Shown: positions 1 through 11,005 of the stretch, one piece after another
Numbering within the stretch: the first letter of the stretch is position 1
Layout: every line of letters starts with the position of its first letter
Assembly: GCF_027924905.1 (NCBI RefSeq)
Contig: NZ_AP027055.1
Location: 1,798,001 to 1,862,000, forward strand
Source: Limnohabitans sp. INBF002
GTDB taxonomy: Bacteria; Pseudomonadota; Gammaproteobacteria; Burkholderiales; Burkholderiaceae_C
Reading direction: 5' to 3'
DNA length: 64,000 nucleotides
Notes under the pieces: generated by a model
Seen by the model: only the letters and a program-made list of their open reading frames with translations
The model's database searches: none
Told to the model about the DNA's origin: nothing
Made by a program: the position numbers and the translations under genes

Positions 1-332
1 ACGAGGCCTACAACCGCACGCGTTTTGCCGTGATCGCGCTGCCGCAAACTTTGGCCACGCCCCCTGCGTCGGGCAACGACTGCACCAGCTTGGTGGTGTC
101 GGTGCCTAACCGCCCAGGTGCCGTGCACGACTTATTAGTGCCACTCAAAAACAACGGTGTGTCCATGACGCGCTTTGAGTCGCGTCCCGCCAAATCAGGT
201 CAGTGGGAGTACTACTTCTACATCGACATCCAAGGCCACATCAGTCAGCCCCATGTGGCGGCGGCGTTGCAAGAGCTGCAAGGCTTGTGCGCGTTTTACA
301 AAGTCTTGGGTTCTTACCCCGTCTCAGAATGA
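1..332 (+). CDS. pheA: Prephenate dehydratase / chorismate mutase, C-terminal part (partial)
   Basis: The gene enters from the left edge; the reading frame starts at base 3 and about 109 residues are visible. They form the ACT regulatory domain that binds phenylalanine and inhibits the dehydratase: a VPNRPGAVHDLL stretch followed by the conserved ESRP motif and a YYFYID strand. The catalytic part lies outside the window, so whether a chorismate mutase domain is fused at the front cannot be seen. The stop codon overlaps the tyrA start (ATGA), so the two are probably translated in a coupled way in the phenylalanine/tyrosine pathway operon. Confidence 0.93.
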   Translation, partial: EAYNRTRFAVIALPQTLATPPASGNDCTSLVVSVPNRPGAVHDLLVPLKNNGVSMTRFESRPAKSGQWEYYFYIDIQGHISQPHVAAALQELQGLCAFYKVLGSYPVSE

Positions 333-1228
333 AGTTTCAGCGGCTTGCCCTCATCGGCTGTGGCCTGATGGGCGGTTCGTTCGCGCTCGCCTTGCGCGAG
401 GCTGGCTTGGTGCAAACCATCGTCGGCTTCAGCGCTTCCGACAAAACCCGCCAACGCGCGGTTGAACTCAAAGTCATCGACCAAGCCTGCGCCAGTGTGG
501 CCGAAGCCGTGCAAGGCGCAGACCTTGTGCTGCTAGCCGTCCCCGTGGGCGCGATGCACAGCAGCTTTGCTGCCATGCACGATGTGTTGCAACCCAACAC
601 CTTGCTGATGGACGTGGGCTCCACCAAATGCGATGTGATTGCTGCCGCACAAGCCACCTTGGGCGAACGCCTGAGTTGCTTTGTGCCCGCCCACCCGATT
701 GCGGGCAAAGAAGTGGCTGGCATCGAACACGCTGAACGCACGCTGTACCAAGAGCGCCGCACCATCCTCACGCCACTCCCCAAAACTGGCATCCATCGTT
801 TGCAAGCCGCGCACGACGTGTGGACAGCGGTAGGCAGCCACGTGAGCACCATGACGCCCGAGGCGCATGACGCCACGTTTGCAGCCGTCAGCCACTTGCC
901 ACACATGCTGGCTTTTGCCGCCGTCAATGCGCTCATGGCGCAGCCGCAGGGTGCGGCCTTCTTGGACATGGCTGGGCCAGGGTTCAGAGACTTCTCACGC
1001 ATCGCCGCCAGCGACGCATCGGTGTGGCGCGACATTTTGAGTGCCAACCATGCAGAGGTGCTCACCCAAGTGGCGCACTTTCGCACGGCACTTGACCACT
1101 TTGAAACCGCCTTGAAGCAAGGCGACACCGCAGCCTTGCAACACCTGATTCAACAAGCCAGCGATGTGCGCTCGGCTTGGACGCTGCAAGCGGGCAACGC
1201 TTGCAACACAGCTTCTGAAGACAAATAG
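329..1228 (+). CDS. tyrA: Prephenate (arogenate) dehydrogenase
   Basis: A 299-residue NAD(P)-dependent dehydrogenase of tyrosine biosynthesis, converting prephenate to 4-hydroxyphenylpyruvate (or arogenate to tyrosine). The N-terminus shows the Rossmann motif GCGLMGGSFA at about residues 9-18. DVGSTK, HPIAGKE and SHLPH follow in the family's order and form the active site. I chose the ATG at 329 because it starts just before the Rossmann strand and overlaps the pheA stop; the longer upstream reading would add about 42 residues that are only pheA out of frame. Its stop abuts the next start codon with no gap, so it belongs to the same transcript. Confidence 0.95.
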   Translation: MKFQRLALIGCGLMGGSFALALREAGLVQTIVGFSASDKTRQRAVELKVIDQACASVAEAVQGADLVLLAVPVGAMHSSFAAMHDVLQPNTLLMDVGSTKCDVIAAAQATLGERLSCFVPAHPIAGKEVAGIEHAERTLYQERRTILTPLPKTGIHRLQAAHDVWTAVGSHVSTMTPEAHDATFAAVSHLPHMLAFAAVNALMAQPQGAAFLDMAGPGFRDFSRIAASDASVWRDILSANHAEVLTQVAHFRTALDHFETALKQGDTAALQHLIQQASDVRSAWTLQAGNACNTASEDK

Positions 1229-3217
1229 ATGTTCTCCACCGCCTTCCTCGACCTCCCCGCGCTGCAAGGCGCCTCTGGCACCGTCACCCTGCCCGGCTCT
1301 AAAAGCATTTCGAACCGCGTGTTGTTGCTCTCGGCGTTGTGCCAAGGCACCACCGTGGTCCACGACCTGCTCGACTCCGACGACACCCGCGTGATGCTGG
1401 CTGCGCTTCGCCAACTCGGCTGCGGCGTCGACGTGCAAGGCACCACCGTGACCATCACCGGTCTGGGCGGACGCACATGGCCCACCGAGGCCATCGAATT
1501 TTTCATGGGCAACGCTGGCACGGCCATGCGCCCACTCACGGCAGCGCTGGCAGTTCAAGGGGGCGACTTCACGCTCAAGGGCGTGCCCCGCATGCACGAG
1601 CGCCCCATCGGCGATTTGGTGGACGCCCTGCGCGAACTGGGCTGCGCCATCGATTACCTTGGCAACGAGGGCTACCCGCCCCTGCACATCGGCAACCCAG
1701 CACTGCAACTGGACAAGCCCATCCCCGTGCGTGGCGATGTGTCGAGCCAATTTCTGACCGCCTTGCTGATGGCACTGCCGCTGGCAGCGCAGAACCGCGC
1801 CATCACCATCGAGGTGGTGGGCGAACTCATCAGCAAGCCCTACATCGAGATCACCTTGAACCTGCTGGCACGCTACGGCATCGCCGTCGAGCGCCAGGGC
1901 TGGGAGCGTTTTGTCATTCCGGCAGGCAGTCGCTACCAGTCGCCGGGCACGATTCACGTCGAAGCGGATGCTTCTTCAGCCAGCTACTTCATCGCGTTGG
2001 GTGCCATCGCTGAGGGTGACGGCATCCGCATTCAAGGCGTGGGCGCAGACTCCATTCAAGGTGACATCCGCTTCATGGACGCCGCCGCGCAAATGGGCGC
2101 AAAGATCACCAGCGGCCCCAATTGGCTCGAAATCAAGCGTGGCGCTTGGCCGCTCAAAGGCATCACCCTTGACTGCAACCACATCCCCGATGCGGCCATG
2201 ACCTTGGCCGTCATGGCGCTGTATGCCGACGGCCCCACCACGCTGCGCAACATCGCCAGCTGGCGTGTGAAAGAAACCGACCGCATCGTCGCCATAGCCA
2301 CCGAATGCCGCAAGCTCGGGGCGACTGTGGAAGAAGGCCCGGACTGGATCACGGTTTACCCGCTCCCATCCAAAGAATGGAAAGCCGCCAGCATCCACAC
2401 CTATGACGACCACCGCGTCGCCATGTGTTTCTCGCTCGCCGCGTTCAATGCCGACCAAGTGCCGGTTCGCATCGAAGACCCCAAGTGCGTGGCTAAAACA
2501 TTCCCCGATTACTTTGAGGCTTTGTTTTCGGTGGCACATGCCAAACCCCAAGACATCCCGGTCATTTGCATCGATGGCCCCACCGCCTCGGGCAAGGGCA
2601 CCTTGGCCAGCCGTGTGGCACAGGCCTTGGGCTACCACTACCTCGATTCAGGTGCGCTCTACCGCGTCACCGCCTATGCCGCCCTGAAAGCAGGCCTCAC
2701 GCTTGAAGCCGCCGACGAAGTCCGCATTGCCGACCTCGCCCGCACCCTGCCCGTGCGCTTTGAAGGCGACACCGTGTGGTTAGGGTCAGAAGACGTGAGC
2801 GACGCCATCCGTACCGAGCAAGCGGGCATGAATGCTTCTAAAGTGTCTGTTTTATCTGCTGTGCGTACTGCTTTGGTGGCTTTGCAGCACAGCTTTCAGC
2901 GCCTGCCCGGCCTCTTGGCCGATGGGCGTGACATGGGCACCGTCATCTTCCCTGATGCGCCTTTGAAGGTGTTTTTGACCGCCAGCGCCGCGCAGCGCGC
3001 GGAGCGTCGTCATAAGCAATTGATTTCAAAGGGTATTTCGACTACACTCGACAGTCTTCGCGCCGATTTAGAGGCACGCGACGCACGCGATTCATCGCGC
3101 AGCGTGGCACCCTTGAAAGCGGCACAAGATGCTTTCCAACTCGACAACTCTTCGCTCTCTATCGAAGCTTCGGTAGACCAAGTGTTGACGTGGTGGCAAG
3201 CAAAGCAACCCTTTTGA
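1229..3217 (+). CDS. aroA-cmk: Fused EPSP synthase - cytidylate kinase
   Basis: One continuous 662-residue frame joins two enzymes. Residues 1 to about 437 are 3-phosphoshikimate 1-carboxyvinyltransferase (shikimate pathway): GSKSISNR near the start, [10 protein letters not shown], and RVKETDR with DDHRVAM late in the domain. Residues from about 443 on are cytidylate kinase, which phosphorylates CMP/dCMP: P-loop GPTASGKGT at about 450-458, LDSGALYR, and [11 protein letters not shown]. Each half is full length for its family and there is no internal stop or frame change, so this is a true fusion. Databases already name such bifunctional proteins in Burkholderiales. It keeps the usual aroA-cmk-rpsA order. 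Confidence 0.95.
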   Translation: MFSTAFLDLPALQGASGTVTLPGSKSISNRVLLLSALCQGTTVVHDLLDSDDTRVMLAALRQLGCGVDVQGTTVTITGLGGRTWPTEAIEFFMGNAGTAMRPLTAALAVQGGDFTLKGVPRMHERPIGDLVDALRELGCAIDYLGNEGYPPLHIGNPALQLDKPIPVRGDVSSQFLTALLMALPLAAQNRAITIEVVGELISKPYIEITLNLLARYGIAVERQGWERFVIPAGSRYQSPGTIHVEADASSASYFIALGAIAEGDGIRIQGVGADSIQGDIRFMDAAAQMGAKITSGPNWLEIKRGAWPLKGITLDCNHIPDAAMTLAVMALYADGPTTLRNIASWRVKETDRIVAIATECRKLGATVEEGPDWITVYPLPSKEWKAASIHTYDDHRVAMCFSLAAFNADQVPVRIEDPKCVAKTFPDYFEALFSVAHAKPQDIPVICIDGPTASGKGTLASRVAQALGYHYLDSGALYRVTAYAALKAGLTLEAADEVRIADLARTLPVRFEGDTVWLGSEDVSDAIRTEQAGMNASKVSVLSAVRTALVALQHSFQRLPGLLADGRDMGTVIFPDAPLKVFLTASAAQRAERRHKQLISKGISTTLDSLRADLEARDARDSSRSVAPLKAAQDAFQLDNSSLSIEASVDQVLTWWQAKQPF

Positions 3218-3408
3218 TAGAGCTGCAAAGTTCTTTGAAAGGGCTGCGCCCTTGGCCCGTTTGGCTCCTCTCGCGCTGCATTGGCGCACTGGCCCAACGG
3301 ATCTAAAACTTAACCCGTGGCTCACGCCACACACCACCGCTTATCGCAGGCCTCATGTGGCGCAGCAATCGTGCTGCCCTCTTTCCCGTGATAAGACAAA
3401 GGAAATAA
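3218..3408 (+). promoter_or_regulatory. rpsA leader region
   Basis: A 191-bp gap between aroA-cmk and rpsA with no plausible gene. It holds a hairpin with arms AAGGGC/GCCCTT at 3239-3253 and another with arms GCAGCA/TGCTGC around ATCG at 3362-3377, close upstream of the AAAGGA ribosome-binding site. S1 represses its own translation in enterobacteria through a structured leader; the second hairpin is a candidate for such a site here, which is inference. I see no clear -35/-10 pair. Confidence 0.4.
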
Positions 3409-5087
<1,679 letters not shown>

Positions 5088-5088
<1 letters not shown>

Positions 5089-5405
5089 TGACCCGTTCAG
5101 ACCTGGTCGAAGAGCTGGCTGCCCGCTTTGGGCAGCTCACGCACCGCGACGCCGAGTTCGCTGTCAAGACGCTTCTTGACGCGATGAGCGACGCGCTGGT
5201 GCGCGGGCACCGCATTGAGTTGCGGGGCTTTGGCAGTTTTTCGATCAACCGTCGCCCGCCTCGCATGGGACGCAACCCGCGTTCCGGCGAAAGCGTGGCG
5301 ATTCCTGAAAAACGCGTGCCCCATTTCAAGCCGGGCAAAGCCCTGCGCGAAGCAGTGGACACACGCACCCAGGAATTGTTGGCGGGGTCTGCACCCAAAG
5401 GTTAA
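5088..5405 (+). CDS. ihfB: Integration host factor subunit beta
   Basis: A 105-residue HU/IHF-family DNA-bending protein. It begins [11 protein letters not shown], has the GFGSF turn and the basic beta-arm region [13 protein letters not shown] with the intercalating proline, and ends in a helix after the FKPGKALRE motif. As a heterodimer with IHF-alpha (not in this window) it bends DNA at specific sites in replication, recombination and transcription. The position immediately after rpsA is conserved in proteobacteria and the one-base overlap suggests coupling. Confidence 0.95.
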
Positions 5406-5465
5406 GTTCGATGTGATTTCAAGGAGCCGCAAGGCTAAAATGATCCTCGTCACAGAGGAGCTAAC

Positions 5466-5765
5466 TTGAAAAACCTCATGTGGCTGCTTCAGTTGTTACT
5501 GAAAGCAGCCATTTTTTTTACCCTGTTCGCTTTTGCGCTGAACAACCAACACGATGCCGTGGTCCATTTCTTTTTTGGCACCACGTGGAACGCGCCGTTG
5601 GTGTTGGTGTTGCTGACCGTCTTCGTCATGGGCGTGGCGGTGGGCGTGATTGGCATGGTGCCGCGCTGGTGGAAGCACCGACGCTTGGCCAAATTGGCCA
5701 CACCGTCGACACCCGACAACACGCCTTCAGCCACCTCTTCTGCGGACCCCACACATGGAATTTGA
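5466..5765 (+). CDS. lapA: LapA family inner-membrane protein (DUF1049)
   Basis: 99 residues with two predicted membrane helices (about residues 5-24 and 42-64) separated by NNQHDAVVHFFFG, then a basic stretch RWWKHRR and a polar tail. In E. coli LapA sits in the inner membrane next to LapB and helps control LPS synthesis through LpxC stability; that role is taken from the family. A GAGGAG ribosome-binding site precedes the ATG. A possible -10 box TAAAAT lies at 5436-5441, so the gene may have its own promoter. It overlaps the lapB start by 11 bases. Confidence 0.88.
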   Translation: MKNLMWLLQLLLKAAIFFTLFAFALNNQHDAVVHFFFGTTWNAPLVLVLLTVFVMGVAVGVIGMVPRWWKHRRLAKLATPSTPDNTPSATSSADPTHGI

Positions 5766-6906
5766 CCTCAGCTGGATTTTGCTGGGCTTGCCCCTCGCCT
5801 TCATCTTGGGCTGGGTGGCCTCGCGCATGGACTTGCGCCAGCTGCGCCTTGAAAACCGTCAAACTCCCAAAGCGTATTTCAAAGGCTTGAACCACTTGCT
5901 CAACGAGCAGCAAGACCAAGCCATCGACGCGTTCATCGAGGCCGTGCAACACGACCCCGACACGTCTGAACTTCACTTTGCATTGGGCAATCTGTTTCGC
6001 CGCCGCGGCGAATACGAGCGTGCCGTGCGCGTGCACCAGCACTTGCTGTCACGAGGTGACTTAAGCCAAGCTGATCATGACCGCGCCCAACACGCCCTTG
6101 CCTTGGATTACCTCAAGGCAGGTTTGCTCGACCGCGCAGAAGACGCCCTGACCAAACTCGAAGGCACGGCCCACCAAGCACAAGCGCACTTGGCCTTGCT
6201 GAGCATTTACGAGCGCTCACGTGATTGGGCCAAAGCCTCTGTAATTGCCAAGAAATTGGGCAACAGCGGCCAAGGCAGTTTTCAAGGTCGCTTGGCGCAT
6301 TACCTGTGCGAAGAGGCTGAAAGCCTTGACGTGACGCAACACGCCGCCCAAGTGATCGTCTTGTTGAAACAAGCCACTGACGCAGCGCCACAAAATGCAC
6401 GTGCGCGCATCGCGTTGGCCAAAGCGTTCGAACAAACTGACCGCGCATCCGAAGCCTATGCCACGCTGGAAAGCTTGGCCGAGCAAGTGCCCTCGTCCTT
6501 GCCCTTGGTGGCACCCAAACTCGCGGCCTTGGCTCAAACCTTGAACTGCATGCCCAAGGCCTTGGCTTTGCTGGAAACCAGCTACGCCAAAACCGCCTCG
6601 CTGGATGTACTCAACGCCATCGTCACGCTGCGCCGTGCGCAAGGCGAAACCAATACCGGCGGTCTGTTTGCCAAACACTTGGAGCGCGAACCTTCGTTGG
6701 TTGCTGCCACGCAGTGGATTGCCAACGAAAAATTCGAACATGAAGAATTTCACCCGCAGGTGCAACGTGCGCTGGAGCGTGCAGCCAAACCACTGCAACG
6801 TTACCGTTGCGCGGCTTGCGGTTTTGAAGCCACCCAACACTTTTGGCAATGTCCTGGCTGCCAAGCCTGGGACAGCTACCCCGCTCGACGCGTGGAGGAA
6901 CTATGA
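5755..6906 (+). CDS. lapB: LPS assembly protein B (TPR and rubredoxin-like)
   Basis: 383 residues with one N-terminal membrane helix (about 3-20), then tetratricopeptide repeats over most of the length, and a C-terminal zinc ribbon with two CxxC pairs (YRCAACGF ... WQCPGCQAW). This is the LapB/YciM layout; in E. coli LapB works with FtsH to degrade LpxC and so limits LPS synthesis. The ATG at 5755 was chosen because the membrane helix follows at once; a longer reading would bury lapA. The stop overlaps the next start by 4 bases. LPS control and heptose synthesis thus share a transcript. Confidence 0.93.
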   Translation: MEFDLSWILLGLPLAFILGWVASRMDLRQLRLENRQTPKAYFKGLNHLLNEQQDQAIDAFIEAVQHDPDTSELHFALGNLFRRRGEYERAVRVHQHLLSRGDLSQADHDRAQHALALDYLKAGLLDRAEDALTKLEGTAHQAQAHLALLSIYERSRDWAKASVIAKKLGNSGQGSFQGRLAHYLCEEAESLDVTQHAAQVIVLLKQATDAAPQNARARIALAKAFEQTDRASEAYATLESLAEQVPSSLPLVAPKLAALAQTLNCMPKALALLETSYAKTASLDVLNAIVTLRRAQGETNTGGLFAKHLEREPSLVAATQWIANEKFEHEEFHPQVQRALERAAKPLQRYRCAACGFEATQHFWQCPGCQAWDSYPARRVEEL

Positions 6907-7835
6907 CCACCATCACCAAACAACAACTCAGCCAAGCCCACGTCCTGGTCGTCGGCGATGTGATGCTCGACCGCTATTGGTATGGCGCGGTTGACCGCAT
7001 CAGCCCCGAAGCCCCCGTGCCTGTCGTGCGCATCACGCGCGAAGAAAATCGCTTGGGCGGTTGCGCCAACGTGGCTTACAACGTGGTGAGTGTGGGTGCC
7101 AAAGCCTCGCTCCTGTCTGTCGTGGGCGACGATGACGCCAGCCACTTGCTGGAAGACTTAGTCGCCAAGACAGGCATTGCGCCGCATTTGGGCCGTGACA
7201 GCCTGCTCAAAACCACCGTCAAGCTGCGCGTGATTGGCCGTCAACAACAACTGCTGCGCGTGGACTTTGAGAACACGCCACAAAACGAAGTGCTGGCCTC
7301 GCAGACCGACCAATTTCTACAACTGCTGCCCGCCCACAACGTGGTGCTGTTCTCCGACTACGGCAAAGGTGGCTTGGCCCATGTGTCGCAAATGATTGCA
7401 GCGGCCCGCGCCGCTGGCAAAGCCGTGCTGATTGACCCCAAAGGCAGCGACTACTCGCGTTACGCAGGCGCGACCTGCATCACACCCAACCGCGCCGAAC
7501 TGGAACAGGTCATTGGTAAGTGGGCCAGCGAGGCCGAGCTGAAGCAAAAAGCCCACGCCCTGCGCCAAGAACTCAAGCTCGACGCCCTGCTGCTCACCCG
7601 CAGCGAAGAAGGCATGACTTTGTTTGACGCACAAGGCGAGTTGAGCGTATCAGCCCAAGCGCGCGAAGTGTTTGATGTGACGGGCGCGGGCGACACCGTG
7701 ATTGCCACGCTCGCTACCTTGGTCGCTGCGGGTCTAAGCCTGCGCGATGCCATGCCGTTGGCCAACAAGGCGGGCGGCGTGGTGGTGGGCAAGTTTGGTA
7801 CAGCCACCGTCAGCTACGAAGAATTGATGGCCTAA
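6903..7835 (+). CDS. rfaE1: D-glycero-beta-D-manno-heptose-7-phosphate kinase
   Basis: 310 residues of the PfkB/ribokinase family, corresponding to the kinase half of E. coli HldE; the adenylyltransferase half is absent, as is usual in betaproteobacteria. Visible: [11 protein letters not shown] near the N-terminus, GGCANVAYN for sugar binding, and the C-terminal DVTGAGDTV motif with the catalytic Asp. It phosphorylates heptose-7-phosphate to the 1,7-bisphosphate for the inner core of LPS. I took the ATG at 6903, which overlaps the lapB stop, rather than an in-frame ATG 60 bases upstream inside lapB. Confidence 0.93.
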   Translation: MTTITKQQLSQAHVLVVGDVMLDRYWYGAVDRISPEAPVPVVRITREENRLGGCANVAYNVVSVGAKASLLSVVGDDDASHLLEDLVAKTGIAPHLGRDSLLKTTVKLRVIGRQQQLLRVDFENTPQNEVLASQTDQFLQLLPAHNVVLFSDYGKGGLAHVSQMIAAARAAGKAVLIDPKGSDYSRYAGATCITPNRAELEQVIGKWASEAELKQKAHALRQELKLDALLLTRSEEGMTLFDAQGELSVSAQAREVFDVTGAGDTVIATLATLVAAGLSLRDAMPLANKAGGVVVGKFGTATVSYEELMA

Positions 7836-7861
7836 ACAGCCCTAGTGAATCAGGAGAATTT

Positions 7862-8860
7862 ATGAAAATCGTCGTCACAGGCGCCGCTGGTTTTATCGGC
7901 AGCAACATCATCAAGGGCCTGAACGCCCGCGGCATCAACAACATCATTGCGGTCGACGACCTCACTGAAGGTGACAAGTTTCGCAACATCGCTGACTTAA
8001 AGATTGCCGACTACCTCGACAAAGACGTGTTCTATGAACTCTTTGCAGAAAACGCCTTCGGTAAAGTTGAAGCCGTGTTCCACGAAGGCGCTTGCAGCGA
8101 CACCATGGAGAGTGACGGCAAGTACATGATGGACAACAACTACACCCTGTCGTGTGGTTTGTTCAACGCCTGCCAACAAAGCGGCACACGTTTGCTCTAC
8201 GCCTCATCCGCTGCCACCTACGGCGGCAGCGACACCTTTGTGGAGTCGCCCGAGTACGAACTGCCACTCAATGTGTACGGCTACTCGAAGTTGTTGTTTG
8301 ACCAACGCATGCGCTTGGAGTGCAACAACAACTTCAAGAAGTTCAAGCGCCAAGTGGTGGGCTTTCGCTACTTCAATGTGTACGGCCCGCGCGAGCAACA
8401 CAAAGGCCGCATGGCCAGCGTGGCGTTTCACCAGTTCAACCAATTCAATGCTGAAGGCAAAGTGAAGTTGTTTGGCGAATACGGCGGCTACGCCCAAGGT
8501 GCGCAAATGCGCGACTTCGTGTTCATCGACGACGTGGTGGCCGTGAACCTGTGGTTCTTGGACAACCCAGATAAATCTGGCATCTTCAACCTCGGCTCTG
8601 GCCGCGCACAGCCGTTCAACGATGTGGCCTTGTCGGTGGTCAACGCGATGCGCGCCAAAAAAGGGGAAGCCGCTCTTGATTTGGCAGGTGCTGCCAAAGC
8701 GGGCTTGATTGAATACGTGCCCTTCCCCGATGCGCTGCGTGGCAAATACCAGTGCTACACACAGGCAGACCTGACCAACCTGCGTGCCAGCGGCTGCGAC
8801 CACCAGTTTGCCGATGTGCAAAGCGGTGTCACGCAATACATGGCGACACTGAGCAAGTAA
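7862..8860 (+). CDS. hldD: ADP-L-glycero-D-manno-heptose-6-epimerase
   Basis: 332-residue short-chain dehydrogenase/epimerase, also called RfaD. The Rossmann motif GAAGFIGSN is at residues 7-15, SSAATYG contains the catalytic Ser/Thr region, and YGYSK is the YxxxK active-site pair. The family signature EGACSDTME is also present. It inverts C6 of ADP-heptose, the last step to the LPS core precursor. A good ribosome-binding site (AGGAG) precedes the ATG, 26 bases after rfaE1. Confidence 0.96.
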   Translation: MKIVVTGAAGFIGSNIIKGLNARGINNIIAVDDLTEGDKFRNIADLKIADYLDKDVFYELFAENAFGKVEAVFHEGACSDTMESDGKYMMDNNYTLSCGLFNACQQSGTRLLYASSAATYGGSDTFVESPEYELPLNVYGYSKLLFDQRMRLECNNNFKKFKRQVVGFRYFNVYGPREQHKGRMASVAFHQFNQFNAEGKVKLFGEYGGYAQGAQMRDFVFIDDVVAVNLWFLDNPDKSGIFNLGSGRAQPFNDVALSVVNAMRAKKGEAALDLAGAAKAGLIEYVPFPDALRGKYQCYTQADLTNLRASGCDHQFADVQSGVTQYMATLSK

Positions 8861-8868
8861 ACGACCCC

Positions 8869-9195
8869 ATGAACACTTTGCCCAACAACTTCAGCGTGGG
8901 CTCAATGTTCAAAATATGTCAACACGGCATGGGGCTAGGTTTACTGGCCTTGTTGCTTGCCAGCAGTTCAGCGTTCGCCCTCGACATCAACCAAGCCAAC
9001 GAGGCTGAGCTGGACAGCATCAAAGGCATGGGGCCCGCGCTCAGTGCCAAAGTGCTCAAAGCTCGCGCCCAAGGACCTTTCAAAGACTGGCCTGACCTGA
9101 TGCAACGTGTCTCAGGCATTCGCCAAAACAAAGCTCCGCAGTTTTCAAAACAAGGCTTGACCGTCAATGGTCAGGCGTTCCAAGCCAAGCCCTGA
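8869..9195 (+). CDS. ComEA-like helix-hairpin-helix protein
   Basis: 108 residues: a hydrophobic N-terminal segment ending SSSAFA that looks like a cleavable signal peptide, then two helix-hairpin-helix units (DINQANEAELDSIKGMGP and the region around ALSAKVLKARAQGPF), the DNA-binding fold of competence protein ComEA. A periplasmic DNA-binding role in uptake is inferred from the fold; no other competence genes are near. The start at 8869 follows hldD by 8 bases; an internal ATG 36 bases on would still leave a signal peptide. Confidence 0.8.
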   Translation: MNTLPNNFSVGSMFKICQHGMGLGLLALLLASSSAFALDINQANEAELDSIKGMGPALSAKVLKARAQGPFKDWPDLMQRVSGIRQNKAPQFSKQGLTVNGQAFQAKP

Positions 9196-9211
9196 GCAAC
9201 GCGCTTCGCCG

Positions 9212-9457
9212 TCAATCGGATGGCGCGTGTGCTGCATGCAAAGCGGCCAACGCATCTTCGCGCCAGAACGTAGCCGCCGCAAAGAACCCTTCCCACACAC
9301 AGCCGTTGCAGCCGCGTCCACAGCACGTGGTGGGCTCAGGCGGTGGTGTGCGCAAGCTCACACCACATTGCGAGGCGAGCGCTTGCGCCTTCGCGAACAA
9401 GGCCTGCGTACTTGGGCCATCGCTCAAAGGCATGTCGGCTAAAGATTCGATGCTCAT
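9212..9457 (-). CDS. Small cysteine-rich oxidoreductase-like domain protein
   Basis: 81 residues. The middle carries TTCCGRGCNGCVWEGFF, a compact CCxxxCxxC-W cluster typical of the oxidoreductase-like N-terminal domain family (PF09791), which is found as short free-standing proteins in proteobacteria. Function is not established; the cysteines could bind a metal or Fe-S centre. It lies between comEA and tupA and points towards comEA. Assignment rests on this motif alone. Confidence 0.65.
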   Translation of the reverse strand: MSIESLADMPLSDGPSTQALFAKAQALASQCGVSLRTPPPEPTTCCGRGCNGCVWEGFFAAATFWREDALAALHAAHAPSD

Positions 9458-9485
9458 GCCCGAATCCTAGCCGCATGGCACACGC

Positions 9486-10307
9486 TTATTTGTTGGCGTT
9501 CGGGAAGAACAGTTGTTCGCCGCCGATTTTGTAGGCACTGATGGCGATTTGGCCTGCTGGCGAGACCACCCAGTCCACAAACTTCTGCGCCAAGTCAGCC
9601 TTGACATGGGGGTGCTTGGCGGGGTTGACCACCATCACACCATATTGGTTGAACAAGCGGTTGTCGCCCTCTACCAAGACTTGCAAGTCTTGGCGGTTTT
9701 TGAAGTTCAACCAGGTGCCGCGGTCGGTCAGCGCATACGCACCGGTGGATGAGGCAATGTTCAAAGCCGGGCCCATGCCGCAACCGCACTCTTTGTAGCC
9801 AGCACCTTTGTTGTCTAAGCCTGCGACTTTCCAGTAACGCAACTCAGCCGCATGAGTGCCGCTCTTGTCGCCACGCGACACAAAACCGGCTTGCGTCGTC
9901 GCCACCTTTTGCAAGGCCGAGACGATGTCTTTGCCGCGCACTTTGGCAGGGTCATTGGTAGGGCCCACCAACACAAAGTCGTTGTACATCACGGGGTAAC
10001 GTTTGACGCCAAAACCTTCAGCCACAAACTTTTCTTCGGCCGCTTGGTCATGCACAAACAGCACGTCCGCATCACCGCGACGACCCGTATCCAAGGCTTG
10101 GCCCGTGCCCAAAGCCACCACTTTGATGTCAATGCCCGAGGCTTGTTTGAACGCTGGCAACACATGCGAGAACAAACCTGATTGCTCGGTGGATGTGGTG
10201 GAGGCCATGACGATGCTGGGAGCTTGCGCCTGCGCAACGTTGCTGCCCACAGTCAAAGCCAGCGCCAGCAAACTGGTCCACGAGAACAACTGTGTGCGAC
10301 GTGTCAT
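9486..10307 (-). CDS. tupA: Tungstate ABC transporter, substrate-binding protein
   Basis: 273 residues with a signal peptide (SWTSLLALALTVGSNVAQAQA, cleavage near residue 28). The mature protein starts with IVMASTTSTEQSGL, the TTTS-like oxyanion-binding motif of TupA, and shows SRGDKSGTH and YALTDRGT, both conserved in tungstate-binding PBPs. It would capture tungstate in the periplasm and deliver it to TupB. The start codon overlaps the tupC stop (ATGA), making a tightly coupled tupBCA operon. Sulfate or molybdate binding is less likely but cannot be excluded by eye. Confidence 0.86.
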   Translation of the reverse strand: MTRRTQLFSWTSLLALALTVGSNVAQAQAPSIVMASTTSTEQSGLFSHVLPAFKQASGIDIKVVALGTGQALDTGRRGDADVLFVHDQAAEEKFVAEGFGVKRYPVMYNDFVLVGPTNDPAKVRGKDIVSALQKVATTQAGFVSRGDKSGTHAAELRYWKVAGLDNKGAGYKECGCGMGPALNIASSTGAYALTDRGTWLNFKNRQDLQVLVEGDNRLFNQYGVMVVNPAKHPHVKADLAQKFVDWVVSPAGQIAISAYKIGGEQLFFPNANK

Positions 10308-11005
10308 CCCAACTCCCCTTTTAAAAACAAATGCGCCTCGGGATGACTGTCACCCAAAGGTCGATTGAAAAACGCATCCACAGGCAGGTCAGCCAACACG
10401 CGACCCGCCTCCAAATAAATCACGCGGGTGGCCAAGCGTTTGACTTGGCCCAAGTTGTGGCTACTGAACAGCAGGCTCACCTGGGAGGTCGCCACCCACT
10501 CGGCCAACAAACGCTCGACCTCGCGTTTGGCATGGGGGTCTAGGCTGGAGGTAGGTTCGTCTAGCAACACAAAATTGGGCTGCAAAGCCCATGCACGGGC
10601 CAACGCCAAGCGTTGCTGTTGTCCACCGGACAACGTGCGCGCTGAACGCTCAGCCATGTCTTGCAAGCCCACACGCTCTAACGCCTGCATGGCTCGCACA
10701 TGCGCGTCACGCCAAGGCGTGCCTTGCAACCACAAACCCCACACCACAAAGCGCAGCACCGAACTGCGCAACATGTGCGGGCGCTGAAACACCATGGCTT
10801 GGTTGACACCACGCGCCACCGACACGTGTCCTTGCGACACCTTGAGCAAACCATGCGCCACACGCAGCAGCGTGCTTTTTCCGCTGCCGTTCGCACCCAC
10901 CAAAGCCACGCGTTCGCCCGCTTGCATAGACACGTTGACGCCCTGCAAAGCCAAATGCGCCCCGAACTGCACCGACACATCGCGAAGACTCAAGGCCGCG
11001 CTCAT
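10304..11005 (-). CDS. tupC: Tungstate ABC transporter, ATP-binding protein
   Basis: 233-residue ABC ATPase: Walker A GANGSGKST, the Q-loop at VFQRPHML, ABC signature LSGGQQQRLALARA, Walker B FVLLDEPTSSLD and the switch His in SSHNLG. The ATG at 11005 overlaps the tupB stop by 4 bases; an upstream in-frame start would add 25 unrelated residues. It energises TupB. At 233 residues it lacks the C-terminal TOBE extension found in molybdate ATPases such as ModC, in line with a Tup system. Confidence 0.88.
   Translation of the reverse strand: MSAALSLRDVSVQFGAHLALQGVNVSMQAGERVALVGANGSGKSTLLRVAHGLLKVSQGHVSVARGVNQAMVFQRPHMLRSSVLRFVVWGLWLQGTPWRDAHVRAMQALERVGLQDMAERSARTLSGGQQQRLALARAWALQPNFVLLDEPTSSLDPHAKREVERLLAEWVATSQVSLLFSSHNLGQVKRLATRVIYLEAGRVLADLPVDAFFNRPLGDSHPEAHLFLKGELG

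Noticed and set aside
337-1957. Long antisense frames (263 and 320 codons) opposite tyrA and aroA
   Set aside because: They are shadows of GC-rich genes with clear families on the other strand.
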